Assembly: GCF_004379255.2 (NCBI RefSeq) | Contig: NC_056047.1 | Span: forward strand, 29,216,293 to 29,280,292 | Direction: 5' to 3' | Length of the DNA: 64,000 nucleotides | DNA from: Salvia splendens | Lineage: Eukaryota > Streptophyta > Magnoliopsida > Lamiales > Lamiaceae | Shown here: in pieces, positions 32,188 to 45,179 of the stretch | Layout: every line of letters starts with the position of its first letter | Numbering within the stretch: the stretch's first letter is position 1 | Program-made: the position numbers and the translations under genes | Notes under the pieces: model-generated | Database searches by the model: none | Seen by the model: only the letters and a program-made list of their open reading frames with translations | Told to the model about the DNA's origin: nothing

Positions 32188-32205
32188 TGGCGCCGTTGCC
32201 GGGGA
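32188..32205 (+). promoter_or_regulatory. Athila primer-binding site (tRNA-Asp)
   Basis: TGGCGCCGTTGCCGGGGA, 18 nt complementary to the tRNA-Asp 3' end, 2 nt after the LTR. Identical to the PBS at 6350-6333. Confidence 0.95.
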
Positions 32206-32292
32206 TGGATGTCGTTATTTTGAAGCTATTGTGTGTGATACTTTGGCGTATATATTGTGCATAACGTTTTCCTTTTCTTTTTATTTCAGTAT

Positions 32293-35200
32293 ATGAGAAG
32301 CAGCTCGGCTCCTGACCTGTGGAGGCCGAAGATACTTCAGCGAGGATCTATATTCGTAACCACTCGATCCGGCTTGTCGACGGCTCTGTCTGACTTAGGT
32401 TCGAGTAGCGACGAGGAGCAATACACCATAGAAGGACCAATACCAGAAGAGATACCACTGCTGGAAGGCAACCCAGGGGAGATGACTGCCAACGGAGATG
32501 ATGATCCAGAGATCGGTACCCTGAATGTGCATACCGAGGGAGAACCACCGCAAGCCATTGCAGTCACCCCGGGGCAGACTGCCTGTGATGTGAAGCCCCA
32601 TGTTATCGCAATTCTGCCTACATACTGCGGAAAGAGCTGTGAAGGACCTTACGAGTTCCTGCATGAGTTTTGTAAGATTTGTAGGGCGCAAAGGAGGCCA
32701 GCAGGGGCGACCGAGGATGACTAAAAGGGGAAGCCAACACTTGGTTCATGCGTCTGCCACCCAACTCCATTGAGAGTTGGGCCGATTTCAAGTCAGCATT
32801 CTTAGGCGAGTTTTTCCCATCGTCGAAGACAAGTGCGCTTAAGAGAGAGATAACTAATGTGAAGCAAGGGTACGATGAGCCTTTGAGTGATTACTGGGCG
32901 AAATATATGAGCCTCTTGGATGCGTGCCCCAACCATCGCATGGCGGATATTGAAGTACACCATGTCTTTTATGAAGGGATGAACAAAGCAACCAAGGATC
33001 TAGCGAATTCCTCGTCAGGAGGAAGCTTCACGCAGCTAAGGGTCAGCGAAGCTAAAAGGGTCCTAGGGAAACTGTTGAGCGCAAAAAAGGAGTATGACAA
33101 TTTCAGAGATGGTTACAGCAGAGAAAGGATTGCCAGCGCCTTGTCTACTGACCAGGAGCAGAAGATAGAACAGAAGATGGATTTGAAGATGGACGAATTG
33201 AAGAAGACGCTCTTAAGCGCAATCGAGAAAAATGCGCCACCAACTTCCCCAGCTGGAAACTACAAGGGTGCAGAACAAGGGAACCAAGGGCCGAGCTATG
33301 AGCAGCCCAATGACTTCGTGAATATGGAGCAAGTCAACGCTGCTGGGTATTACAATTCTAGTGGGCATTAGATCCAAGGGAGACAACGGGATGCACCATG
33401 GAGGGATCATCCGAATTTTCGATGGGAGGATGGGAGCCAAAATCAAAACCAAGGTCAAGGTCAGAACCAATACAACCCCCACCCGAACCAGAATTTCAAC
33501 CGTGGCCCAGAAAATCCAAACAACCAGTTCAACTGGTCAGGAAGGAACCAACAACCCCACAGTCAACAACCTCAAAACCAACACCCACAAAACCCAAACC
33601 CTGTTTATGTACCACCCCACCAGAGGAACTTTCAAAATTATCAGAGTCAACCTAACCAAGGACCACCACCTCAGCAAAACCCAACCCAGTTCCAAAACCA
33701 GAACCAGAACCAATATCATACTGATCAGTACAACCCTCCTGGCCAGTATAACCAATACCCACCTAACCCGAACCAGCAAAATTTCTAAAATTCCCAGTAT
33801 AACCAGCACCAAGGGCCGAAACAATCCCAATATCCTAGCAGGTCAAGGAGATCTATGGAGGACATGATGGGAAAATTGCTCGCATCGCAGCAAGGTATCA
33901 AGGGTGAGTTACAATCCCACAATGAAGTAGTGCAAGGGATGCAGAGTGCCCAGAAGGAGCATAAGGCGAACATGGATATGATGAATAGGCAGTTGGCCCA
34001 ACTGGCCAGTTCGATGGGTGAAATGAAAGGAAGCTCAGGGAAACTCCCGTCCACAGTCCATGTGCCTGAAAAGGCGAATGTGAGCAAAGTCACACTACGA
34101 TCCGGCACTACCTATGAAAAACCCCAGCCATAGAAGTCTAGTGGAGAACCAAGTGGAGCAACATTATTGGGGGACGTTGTCTCGGAAGAAGAGCTACGCA
34201 GACCTCTACCCCAGATGCAGGACCCATTTTTCTTGGGAGAAACACCATGTGGAAAAGGCGAGCCCGAGAACGTACTGGTCAGGAAGGAACCCCATCAAGA
34301 GGTAGAATCCAGAACGAAGGAAACTCAGACCCAGAATCTGCCCAAGGAAGGTCCCAAGAAGGTTGCTGAGGGACCGGTAGAGGAGAGAAAGGGGGAGAAA
34401 CCATTCCCTTACCGTTTCGTAACTAAGAGGAAGAAGGAAAACCCAGTGGATTACTTGTCAATTTTCGGGAAACTGGATGTTACCATACCATTCCTCCAAG
34501 CCGTGAAGATACCCCCACTTGGGAAATTTATTAAGGAGTTCATAGCCGGGAAAGCCCAAGAGGATGGAAAAATTATGGTAGAAGGGATCGCATCAGCAAT
34601 AGTGCAGGAGAAGCTACCGCCCAAGAGGGCCGATCCAGGTATGTTCACCCTGCCTATAACAATAGGAGATGTGAAAGTCGAGCATGCAATGTGTGATCTT
34701 GGAGCTTCTATTAATGTCATGCCTTTGTCGATCTATAACCAATTGAAGGGGGTTAGATTGTCGAGTACTAGGGTGTTGATCCAACTGGCTGATAGGTCAT
34801 GCATAAGTCCTGAGGGTGTTTTAGAGAATGTGTTGGTCAGAGTGCATGAGCTTACCTACCCTGCTGACTTTTATGTGATCAAAATGAGTGAGTCCGAGGC
34901 TAGGGAATCTAGTGGAATATTGTTAGGTAGGCCATTTTTTAGAACGGCCAAGACGATAGTAGACATGGCTGAGGGAACAATTTGCATTGATTTTCATGGG
35001 GAGAAGTTTACTTTTGATATTAATGAGGCCATGAAAAAGCCTATCGATTCTGAAAATTTATTCCATGTTGATGTGATTGACCCCTTAGTCCAAGATTTTC
35101 TTGAGACCGAACTATTGCAGGAAAAGCTCCAAGCTTTAGATGTCTATGAGCAAGCTGACGTAGAAGCCGCTGCATGGTGTGATCTGATCAGTAGCCAAGG

Positions 35201-38200
35201 GCTGACTGATGAAGAGATAGAAGGAGCAATTAAGGACTTCTGCCAGAAATCAGAGTTCATTGGAGCCGCAGGGGTTCAGCTACCAGTCAGTATAGAGGAA
35301 TCTCCAGAGGGAGAATTAGAGTAAGGAGGATAGGCTGAGAAAAACCCTCTACCTGAAGACACACTTCCACCCCAAGTTGAGCTGAAGCAACTGCCATCGA
35401 ATTTGAAGTATGCCTTCCTCGGAGAGGAGAACTCACATCCAGTGATCATCAGCAGCAGCCTTACGAAGGAACAAGAGGCTAGGCTACTGACCGTGTTGAG
35501 CAAGAACAAGAAGGCGATTGGATGGAGTCTCACAGATTTAGTTGGAATTAGCCCCGATGTCTGCATGCACCACATTAGGTTGGAGGAAGGAGCAAAGGCA
35601 CATCGAGATGCTCAAAGGAAGGTAAACCCTAACATGCGAGAAGAGATATTGAAGGAAATCTTGAAGTTGTTGTCGTTAGGGATTATCTATTCAGTGCCGG
35701 ACAGCGAGTGGGTCAGCCCCATTCACATGGTTCCAAAGAAATCAGGGATCCAAGTCGTGAAGAATGAGAAGAATGAGCTAATACCAACGAGGCTAGTCAC
35801 GGTTTGGCGAATGTGCATCGATTACCATAAGCTGAACAATGCGACCAGGAAGGACCATTTTCCCTTGCCTATCATCGACCAAATGTTGGAGAGATTAGCT
35901 GGGAAGAAGTACTTCTATTTTCTGGATGGGTACATCGGTTACTTCCAAATTTACATGGATCCGGAAGACCAGGATAAGACCACCTTCACTTGCCCATTCG
36001 GAACCTATGTATACCAACGCATGCCTTTCGGTCTATGCAACGCTCCAGGCACGTTTCAACGATGTATGATGAGCATATTTTCCTATTTGATTGAAGACTG
36101 CATAGAGATATTCATGGATGACTTCACGGTCTACGGAGACTCTTTCGATTCTTGCCTTCATCATTTGGATATAGTTCTAGAAAGGTGTCTAGCAAAAAGT
36201 CTGGTGTTGAATTTTGAGAAGTGTCATTTTATGGTCACCGAAGGGATTGTTCTGGGACACGTGGTTTCAGAGAGGGGAATCCAGGTGGATCGAGCTAAGG
36301 TGGATGTTATTTCCAAATTACCATTCCCTACTGATCAGAAGGGGATAAGGGGTTTTCTGGGGCACGTCGAATTTTATCGAAGATTTATCAAGGATTTCTC
36401 CAAGATTGCCCAACCCCTTACCCGACTCCTTCAGCATGAAGTAGAGTTTGTTTTTGATGAGCAATGCAAGGCTATGTTTAACCTTCTCAAGGAAAAGCTG
36501 ATATCCGCACCTATCATACGGGCTCCTGACTGGGACTATCCTTTCGAAGTGATGTGCGACGCCAGCGATTATGCAGTGGGAGCCGTACTGGGACAGAAGA
36601 TCGATGGGAAGAGGTACGTAATGTTTTATGCATCTAAGACTCTGAATCAAGCCCAGCGGAATTATGATACCACTGAGAAAGAGATGCTGGCAGTGGTGTA
36701 TTCTTTCGAGAAGTTCCGGCCATACTTGTTGGGATCTAAGGTCATCGTTTATACTGACCATGCAGCGATTAAGTATCTGATTGCCAAGAAGGAATCCAAA
36801 CACCGCTTGATCCGATGGGTCCTTTTGTTACAAGAATTCGATTGGGACGTAGAAGATAAGAAGGGAGTCGAGAACAAGGTGGCGGACCATTTAAGTAGAA
36901 TAGTGCAAAAGGGAAACAGCGAAGAAGTGTACGACAAGTTTCCAGAAGAGCAATTATGTGAGGTAAATTTTGAGGCCAGGAAGATTGACTGGGAAGAAGT
37001 GATGAAGCTTACTGGCCAGTACAATACTGAAAAAGGAAAAGAAAAGGTAGGGCAAGAGCCGTGGTATGCAGACCTGGCCAACTACCTAGTGACTGGAGAA
37101 CTTCCAGAGGTGCCGAGTATTACCAAGGCCCAGAGAATGAAAATCAGGAGTGAGGCAAAATACTACTTTTGGGACGACCCCTATCTGTGGAGAGTAGGAT
37201 CCGATCAAGTGATAAGGAGGTGCGTTCCTGACTGGGAGCAAAGGGACGTTGTGACACATTGCCACTCTTTGGCATGTGGAGGACACTTCGGTCCTAAGAA
37301 GACGGCAAGGAAGATTCTGGACAGTGGCTTTTATTGGCCAACGCTCAACAAGGATGCGTACGAGTTCTGCAGAACTTGTGAGCGCTGTCAACTGACCGGA
37401 GGAATATCTGCCCGGGATGAAATGCCGCAGGTACCCGTCATTGTTTGTGAGTTGTTCGACATATGGGGAATGGATTTCATGAGTCCGTTTCCTTCGTCCT
37501 ATGGCAATTTGTACATTTTAGTTGCAGTGGATTACGTCTCCAAATGGGTGGAGGCCAAGGCCACAAGCACGTGTGAAGCAAGGGAGGTGGCCAAGTTCCT
37601 AAAGAGTCATATCTTCAGCCGGTTCGGAGTACCAAGAGCGATCATATCGGACCAAGGTACACATTTCTGTAATCGTACAATTGAAGCATTAATGAAAAAA
37701 TACGGCGTACACCACAGACTATCAAGCCCCTAACATCCGCAAGCTAACGGTCAAGCGAGGATTTCTAACCGCGAGATAAAGAAGATCTTGGAGAAGACTG
37801 TAAATCCTTCTAGGAAGGATTGGAGTGCAAGGGTAGAGGATGCTCTATGGGCATATCGTATAGCCTACAAGACCCCCATAGGAATGTCCCCATACCGGAT
37901 CGTTTTTGGGAAGATGTGCCATTTACCGGTTGGAATTGAACACCGGGCATACTGGGTAGTACAGAAAGTGAATATGGATGCTACAGCCTGTGAAGAGGAA
38001 AGGAAGCTGCAGCTGCAGGAGCTTGAGGAACTTAGATTGGAGTCGTTTGATTCAGCTATGTGGTACAAGGAGCGAACCAAATTGTGGCACGACCGGAATC
38101 TGAGGACCAAGGATCTCCATGTTGGGCAGAAGGTACTACTCTTCCAATCGAGGCTGAAGCTCATGCCTGGGAAGCTCAAGTCGAAATGGACAGGGCCTTA

Positions 38201-38369
38201 TGTCATCACCTCACTCCGTTCCAATGGAGCAGTGGAAATTTCAGGAAGTTTTCCTAACTCGGAACCTTTCATAGTAAATGAACATAGGCTAAAAATATTT
38301 AGGGAGAATAGTGAGGTGGGTGTAGTGGATGAAATTCCACTGCAACCACTTACTACGGTTGTCAACTGA
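32293..38369 (+). pseudogene. Athila gag-pol polyprotein (broken)
   Basis: Gag starts at ATG 32293, after a TTTATTTCAG acceptor-like site. It changes frame near 32715-32740, where the conserved link before KGEANTWFM looks deleted. From there one frame runs to 38369: gag core (SWADFKSAFLGEFFP) and a Q/N/P-rich tail; protease with CDLGASINVMP (34692 on); RT with [10 protein letters not shown] and FMDDF (36111-36122); RNase H with [13 protein letters not shown] and [10 protein letters not shown]; integrase with HHCC zinc site, WGMDF, SDQG and a C-terminal domain. Stops fall at 33369, near 33786, 34131, 35322, 35331 and 37731. Several fit C-to-T changes. At 37758 the expected catalytic Glu after NGQA is Arg. 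It encodes no functional polyprotein. Confidence 0.93.
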
Positions 38370-38984
38370 TCAGTAAGGTAGGAATTTGGAGTTCCACGTG
38401 GCTAGTTTCTTTTTTTTTAAAATAGTTTGCATATACTGGCCAAGTGGAATTCCAAATTGCCTAAGGAAGATGTAAATATTGTAAATACGTAGTTAATCTC
38501 TGCGTGCAAGATAATTTCTAAAAAAATCCAAAAAATTTTCGGGCCTTAATTTTAATTTGGAATACGTATTGAAAAATTGCCTATCTGGTGCTATTTCAGA
38601 TTTTATTTTAGGGCCCATTTGATTTATTTTCCTTATTAGGTAAGTATAGGGGGGATTATGGAGAGGACGAAAATTTGAATTAAAGTTGTTGCAGCTTTTG
38701 CAGAGTGGCAGCGGCTGGGAGTGGCGCGTGAGCAGAGAGAAAGGACACGCTGACCAATCAGAGGCCAGCAATCTCAACCGCCTCCCATCTGAAGCGTCGC
38801 GACCGGCAACCCCTGATAACCGGTTACAACCACCTGCAACTGCTCTCTCTCATCCAAATTAAACTCACCGTCCCAACCCTTTTCCCTCACAAACCCTCTT
38901 TTACACTTTCTCTCCCAAAAGTTTCATTCCCATTTCCACCAGTTCAAACCCTACTTTCCACCACCAAATCGTAAATTTCCGATC
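38370..38984 (+). other. Spacer between pol and env-like ORF
   Basis: No ORF. The T-rich start and C-rich CTCTCTCTCATCC leader near 38840-38900 resemble an internal leader for the downstream ORF. Confidence 0.45.
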
Positions 38985-41866
38985 ATGGGGAAGAAAGCGT
39001 TCGCTAAGAAAATCAAACCTCGCCGCCAAGATGCCCCGGAGGCATAACCACAGCCAAATCCACCACCACCGGCACCGACCGCTCAGCCACCACCCATGAT
39101 TTCCATGGATGCCATGATGGCATTTCTTCGCTAACAAGACCCGACAAGGGACTGGACGACGGCGCTGACCAGTTTCGACCAAATGGGGGGCGTAGGAACC
39201 GCACCCAGTGAAATTTCGCCTGCGCCGGGCAGCCATACAGCAGTACATTCAGAGGAGGGAACTCCCTCGGTGACCGCGCCATCGGAAACCTCAGTACCCA
39301 ATTCGGCGGAACTTGATGCTGTCGCTGCCCATTACGACTCTAACCCTGAGGAGCGTGAGGCTAGGACGAGTCAGGAACAGGGAGACAAAGAAGGGAGCGG
39401 TGAGACAGAGAAGACACCGATAGCAGAGCCGGTTCCTCAAGGAGTAGCAAGAGAGACCATAGATCTAAATGAGACGGCCATAAAGCAGGGCCTTATGACG
39501 GATGAAGAATTTCAAGCGATTCTGGAAGGGGCATATCGGCAGGAAGAAGACGCTGCCAGGATGGTTGAGGGACCGGACCTCAAATACGGGGTAGCAGGAG
39601 GAATGGTGGAAGACAAATCAGAAACTCCCCAGCAAGAAAAATGGGCAATTGAGGAGCATACTGCTCAGAAGGAGACGACAGAGAGTTTAGAGGAATCTGA
39701 ACAAGTAGCACCACCCGTGATAAAACCAAAGGTAGTTAAGAGGAAGTTAGTGTTGAAGGGAGACCAGAAGGAGGTACAACTGAAGCCGCAAAGGGTATCG
39801 CAGTGATGCCTGGGCAAATGGGCAGCTAGTAAGGCAAAGCCGAACACAGAGGAAGATCCCGTGGAGATCTTGAGTGAAGAAGAAAGGACCACTCCCACAA
39901 AACCTGGGGAGGAGCCCTTACCTGTTACCGACCTAGAGGATACTGCAATGGAAACCAGAGTGGTATCTCCAACACTGAGTGGCCAAGGTGAAGAGGCTGA
40001 CGGGATGGCTGAGGGTCTGGACCTCGCATCCAGGTCAGTAGGCCACAAGGAGACCAGTCCTACTATCCAGGATCCACTTTCAACACAAGCTGAGAAGGAA
40101 CCCGAAGAAGAGAAAGACAAAGATGACGGAGAGGAAGTTAGATACCGTGAAGAGAGAAAACGAAAGGGGAAAGCCCCTATGAAGAAGAAGCCCAGCAACA
40201 AGAAGCCACGTACAGTAAACACTGGCATAGTCATTACTGAGTCAGTTCAGCAAGTCCAGGAACACCGGAGGGAGCGAAGTGATAGCGAATACGCTGCCAG
40301 CGAGGAATCAGCCTCCGACAGTGATATCTCTTTGGAGGATGAGGAGTACGCATAACAACATCTTCAGAATGATCATCGAGAGTTAGTCCACCCACCGGTA
40401 GAGAGACTGAGGTACCAGCGCTGGACAGTGGACCTTACTGATGATCTGGTGGAGGAGATGGAGCTTTTCAACTCGAAGGAGCTACAGAAAGCTTTCGATA
40501 GCAAGGATGAAGGGAGTAAGCAGGTGAAGAGCGGAAAGGTACTTCACATTCCTTCTTTAGATGAGTTAGGTGCCCGCGAGCAGTTTCTATCTTATTTGCA
40601 CGCGTTAGGATTCGAATGGTTGTTGGAGAATGGGGATCCAAGTGTCCCGATTAGATTAGCGAAGAAGTTTTTCACGACCTTTAGGTTTAAGGTCACCACT
40701 GATCTAGATGAGGAATGTATCAGTTTTAGGCTGTTTGGCGGAGAGATACGGATGAGCTTGATTGAGTGGACCGTGCGTCTAGGAATGTGCAGTTTAGAGG
40801 AGGCCATAGGGCCTGAGTGGAGAAGTAGGGAGCGGGGAATTCCCCGCAGGCATGTGGAATTTGAGCCCCAGGAAGCCTGGGAGGAACTTACTCACCCTGA
40901 TGCAGGGCAATTCCAGTCCACTATTTCCCGCTCCGTTCATTTCAACAACCCAATTCTGCGTCTTGTACAGCTTTACCTGGATTTCAATTTATTGGGGTAG
41001 TCGAACTCTGATGTTAGGACATCGATGACGGAGTTATATCTGCTCTGGTGCGCCAAGCAGGGAAGGAAGTTGCATCTGGGTTTTTGGACCGCCTACCAAT
41101 GCCATCTAATTGCCACCCACCCAGTGAGGAACCTCAGTCTCTGCCATGTATTGGGAGTGTTCGTCAGAAACAACATCATCATCACAGAGGCAGAAGACTT
41201 ATCTGACCAGATCATGGTGGATCCTCCTGGTCTCTTTTTGATACACCTTTGTTCGTCCGAACGAACACCGTTTACATGAGGCAGGGCGCACCCCAATTCT
41301 ACGCAATGGGAGAAGAAGCTATACCGACTGGGAGATCTGCAGCACATCCGGGAACACAAGATCAGGAGCAGAGACAGGAAAAGCTAGAGAAGGTTGTGGA
41401 CGAGATAGCGGAGGAAAACAGACAGATGAGATCAGAAATGACACGGTTAGCATCAGTAATGGAAGGGATCCTGAAGGAGTCTGCAGGACAGACGAGGCAG
41501 AGTCAGAAGCAAGAAGCTTTGGAGACGATTGTTACCAGGCTAGGAGAGGAAAACCACCGGTTGTTAACAGAAATGGCCAGGATGGCGTCCGTGATAGACG
41601 AGATATTGATGGAGTTAACACAACGAGGCCAAGAGGAAGCTGTTGAACCAAGTGGCCATGGAGGCCGAGCTAATGAACCACGAGTATCAGAGGAGGTATT
41701 AACCGAGACGACAGAAGCAGAGCAGAAACTAGAGGCGGAACAAGAGGAAGGAGATGCCGAAGAGTCGGCAGAATCTGGGAACAAGCAATCCGAGAATGAG
41801 GAGGAGAAACCGGTAGAACCACCTGCACCACAACCTGCCCCGCGGAGGAGCAGGAGGAACAAGTGA
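38985..41866 (+). pseudogene. Athila env-like / ORF-1 type protein (broken)
   Basis: ATG 38985 opens a basic start (GKKAFAKKIKPRRQ). One frame continues to about 41279 with stops near 39045, 39132, 39804, 40353 and 40998, then shifts by one frame to end at 41866. The middle is acidic and rich in E, K and S. The globular part at about 40550-41230 includes AKKFFTTFRFKVTTDL, FRLFGGEIRMSLIEWTVRLG and a following leucine-rich stretch, like the Athila ORF-1 family. The C-terminal part has two heptad-like segments (EKVVDEIAEENRQMRSEM and a second at 41520-41610), then an acidic tail ending RRSRRNK. No signal peptide or clear membrane span is seen. The role of this ORF class is unknown. Confidence 0.75.
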
Positions 41867-41985
41867 CCACCACACCTACTGACCAGTTAGTTTTTTTTTT
41901 TATATTTTTAGTTTTCCGTGTTTCTGTTTGTGTTTTGTTTATTTAGGTAGTATAATTTCTGTTTGTGCGCAAACCCCATTCATAA

Positions 41986-42211
41986 CACTTAGCCTATTTT
42001 ATAGTCTAAGTGTGAGAAGTTAAGGGTTTGTCTTTTTGGCGCATGTGTTTGTGTTTTCTGTTTTCTTTTTCGTAAGCATGTTGGCTCACACTTAGCCCAT
42101 TGCATGGCCTAAGTGCGAGGAGTTTTGTATATACGTGTGTTTTGTTTGTTGGTTTCTGTTTAGGTTTTCAAACTCTTCCACTTAGCCCATTCCATAGTCT
42201 AAGTGTGAGAA
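41986..42211 (+). repeat. Three CACTTAG/CTAAGTG hairpins in the Athila 3' region
   Basis: Inverted repeats at about 41986-42030, 42085-42123 and 42177-42211, each pairing CACTTAG(C) with (G)TCTAAGTG or GCCTAAGTG. They match the triple hairpin at 4950-5151 in order and sequence. Confidence 0.8.
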
Positions 42212-42278
42212 GTTTTAGTATTAATATGTTGTTTTTGTCTGTTTGTCTATGTGTCCATCATACTGGCCATTACCTTTT

Positions 42279-42330
42279 CCACTTCACAGCCCTATCTGAG
42301 GACAGACACTTGTGAAGTGGGAGGGGGGAC
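42279..42330 (+). promoter_or_regulatory. Hairpin plus G-tract, candidate internal polypurine tract
   Basis: CCACTTCAC (42279-42287) pairs with GTGAAGTGG (42312-42320), followed at once by GAGGGGGG. The arrangement is the same as at 4871-4819 (minus). It lies about 1.3 kb before the 3' LTR, so it is not the usual terminal PPT. Confidence 0.6.
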
Positions 42331-43611
42331 GCAATGACCAGTATGATGAATGTGTATATGTGTGGTTAGTGTTTGTGCTTGTGTTAGTGTCCTGTTAGGG
42401 GAATTGAAGGAAATAAGACATGCTGGAAAACAGAAACCACCCCCCTTAGTACCTCCTAGCCAGGATAGATGATGTGAGTATGAGAGAAAAGCCCATACTT
42501 AGAGCCAAACACGAAAGCCCTCTTAAAATGTGAGTTATAAGCTTTAAGTGGAACCACTTTCCACATGTTTAGAAAAGAAAAGAGCGGCTGCCATAAATTG
42601 CCTAGGGTGAAGTGACTGCGTGTAGCAACACTGAAGGCAGTAGGAACCCCCTCCCAAAAAAAAAAAAAAAACCACCTTTAGAACCTCTTTTCTAACTCTT
42701 TATACCCAGATAAATACCCCTAGCCACTGGGACTGTGTGTGTGCAAGGCATGAAGCGAATGAAGCTTACTGGCTAGAAGGGTGTACAAGAAAGCAGAATC
42801 CAGCTGGACAAGAAAGTTTGGAAGAAAATCGGCCAGGGAGTCATCCCAGGCCCAAAAAGAAGGTATAAGGGTGGCGAAGCCACGAGGGAAAAAGAAAAAA
42901 AAAGAGAAGAAGAAAGAATATGAAGAAAATGGTCAGAAAAAAACTCGGCCACAAAAAAAATGAAGAAGGAATAAGGGTGGCGAAGCCACAAGAAGCTACT
43001 GACCAGTTGGAGATCATAGCCAGAAGCGCCAGCCAAGAGAAGCAACAACCAAGAGCCCAAATGCACACAGTTCCCCCACCTCAATGAAGCAGAAATTTTG
43101 AACCTAGAGCCTTAGGAACATCCACCCCAAAACATTACAAGACAATAGCCCATTTACAAGCTTTTAAGTCCTTCAGTCGCTGCACGTGAGATCTAAGTCC
43201 GAAGCATTTTGTGGTCCAGCAATTAGAGAGAATAGTCCTAATACTCCTGGTGAGGTATGAGTGACTGAGTGAACCTAGTGTTCGTCCGAGAGTGTGGGTG
43301 ATCTTGACAAGCGGATGTACTGACTGGGAAAGAAAAGGGGGCGGCAGAAGTTCAAGGCTGTCTAAGGCCGAATTGCACCTGATCCCGAGGGGAGGGATGG
43401 TTGAAAATATAACCCGATCTTTGTGTTTTAGTCTTTTTATGTTTGTTTGTGTGTTTTTTCTATGTTTGTTCAAGTGTTTGTTTTTGCGTCGTAGTATAGA
43501 GTCTAGTTTAGGTAGAGTCGGTCAGGGGAGTAACCAGGCTAGAATTCGACTTATTTCTTTTTTTTTTGTTCTTCACGCTTGAGGACAAGCATGTGGTATG
43601 TGTGAGCAGTT
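42331..43611 (+). other. Athila 3' untranslated region
   Basis: No conserved ORF. Two GGGTGGCGAAGCCAC copies lie near 42870 and 42974. A GCTTGAGGACAAGC hairpin at about 43578-43591 and TGTGAGCAGTTT precede the LTR, both shared with the element at 2190-7890. Confidence 0.6.
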
Positions 43612-45101
43612 TAATAAGTCGTATTCTAGGCCATGGTTACTGGTGAGTATGATGTGCATATTTGAACTTTATCTGCAAAACAAGTTGCTTAAGCGTGCAG
43701 GTTGAGTGTTCTAGCCAGTAGGCAAAGCTTCAGATACTTCAGGTGTAAAGGGCGTCAGGACGATTACGTACTGACCAGTATACATGCAAAAATGGCTCGA
43801 GATGGAGAAGAAGGATAGCTGGGACTGATAAACCACAATTAAGGGCAAAGAAGTCATCTCACCACAAGGTTTTACCCTAAAATCAAGGGTATGCCTCCCT
43901 ATAAAAGAAAGCCACTTGGAGACAGAAAGGATCATCAACAGATTCATCATCATCACTCTTAGGTAGAATTCTCTCGATAGTTCAGTCCTTCAGCCCAGTC
44001 CAGAGTCTCGTTCCTCGCCACTGCCATGGTCACTTGAAGATCAAGAAGTTCCCAGAGTTCCAGACGTTCTCATCCAGTCATCAAGATCGTAGTTAGAAGT
44101 TCCATCGCCCGGCGTGGCAAAACACTTTTATTTCGCTTTCGTAGTTAAATTGCTTGTTTTTCCTTACGCTGGATCTTTGTTTGCTTTTGAATTTCACCGC
44201 CTAGAAGTACTTTGTTTGAAGATCCAAACATGTTTTATGCTATGAAATTGTTTTCTGTTCAGTTTACTTCACCGATCTCTTTTCCTTCTGCCTAGTTAGC
44301 TTAGATCTAGAGTTTCTGGTCGTTTTGAGTATCGAATCGTGTGTTTCCAGTTAGTAGTTTATTTCTTCGAGTTAGCATAATCTGTTTACTTTTATTTCAT
44401 AGAGGTTTGTTTCATGCAAGGTGCAGTTATGTGTTTCCTGTTTTCTTCCATGTTGATCAGTAGGCGGGATTTCAGTTTCGATGTTTGATTTTCGATTTGG
44501 AATTTTTGATTGTAGATCTGTGTTCGTGAGTTATTAATCTGTGTTTTTATGGTGTTGAATCTGGTTTGTTTTCTGATTTTAGTTTGTGTTTGTTGAAGAA
44601 GATTATGTCCATATCCAAGTTTGGGACCACTTTGCTTTTTAGACGCTTTTTGCTTTTTGTCCTTCACCTTTAGTACACCCTGCAGATCTGTCAGCCTAGT
44701 CACCACAACTACCACTTATTCTCTGCTTTTCTGTTTAGCCTTGTATAGAAACCTAGTACTTTCCGCATATTTTCTGTTACACCGCATCCACCATAATTTC
44801 ACGTTCACCACTACATGTCGACCACCATTCACCCTTCCTAGTCAGTAGGACACCATCTTAATTTCCCGTCTAGGTAGAGACTCAACCCAAGCGTAGTAGC
44901 TAACCAAACCATCCAAAATATCACCGCAATCTGTCCAACCGTCACCATCTCTGTGGGATTCGACCCCTACCTTCCCTATACTACCCAGTAAAAGAGGGTT
45001 AAGGATTCTTGAAAGCAGGTTCTAGGCTAGCGGGGATTCTTATACTGATCAGTAGGATAGATCCTTACTTGAGCGACACCTACGCAAACCATGCTCTTTC
45101 A
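43612..45101 (+). repeat. Athila 3' LTR
   Basis: 1490 bp. It begins TAATAAGTCG, so the terminal TG is mutated to TA, and ends CTCTTTCA. TATA box at 43900-43907. About 30 differences from the 5' LTR. Confidence 0.95.
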
Positions 45102-45179
45102 ATGATGTTCAGTTACACGTATGTATGAGGTTCAGTTATACGTAAAATCTTATTTCCCATGATATACAAATTTCGCTCA

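Larger units (their letters stand above)
30695..45101 (+). mobile_element. Athila-lineage Ty3/gypsy retrotransposon (14.4 kb)
   Basis: LTRs of 1491 and 1490 bp, TSD ATGAT and a tRNA-Asp PBS. Order is gag, protease, RT, RNase H, integrase, then a long env-like ORF and a structured 3' region, which is the Athila layout. I count about 30 differences between the LTRs (about 2%), so it is older than the element at 2190-7890. Gag-pol and env-like frames are both broken by stops and frameshifts. It interrupts the MULE shell. Confidence 0.95.
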
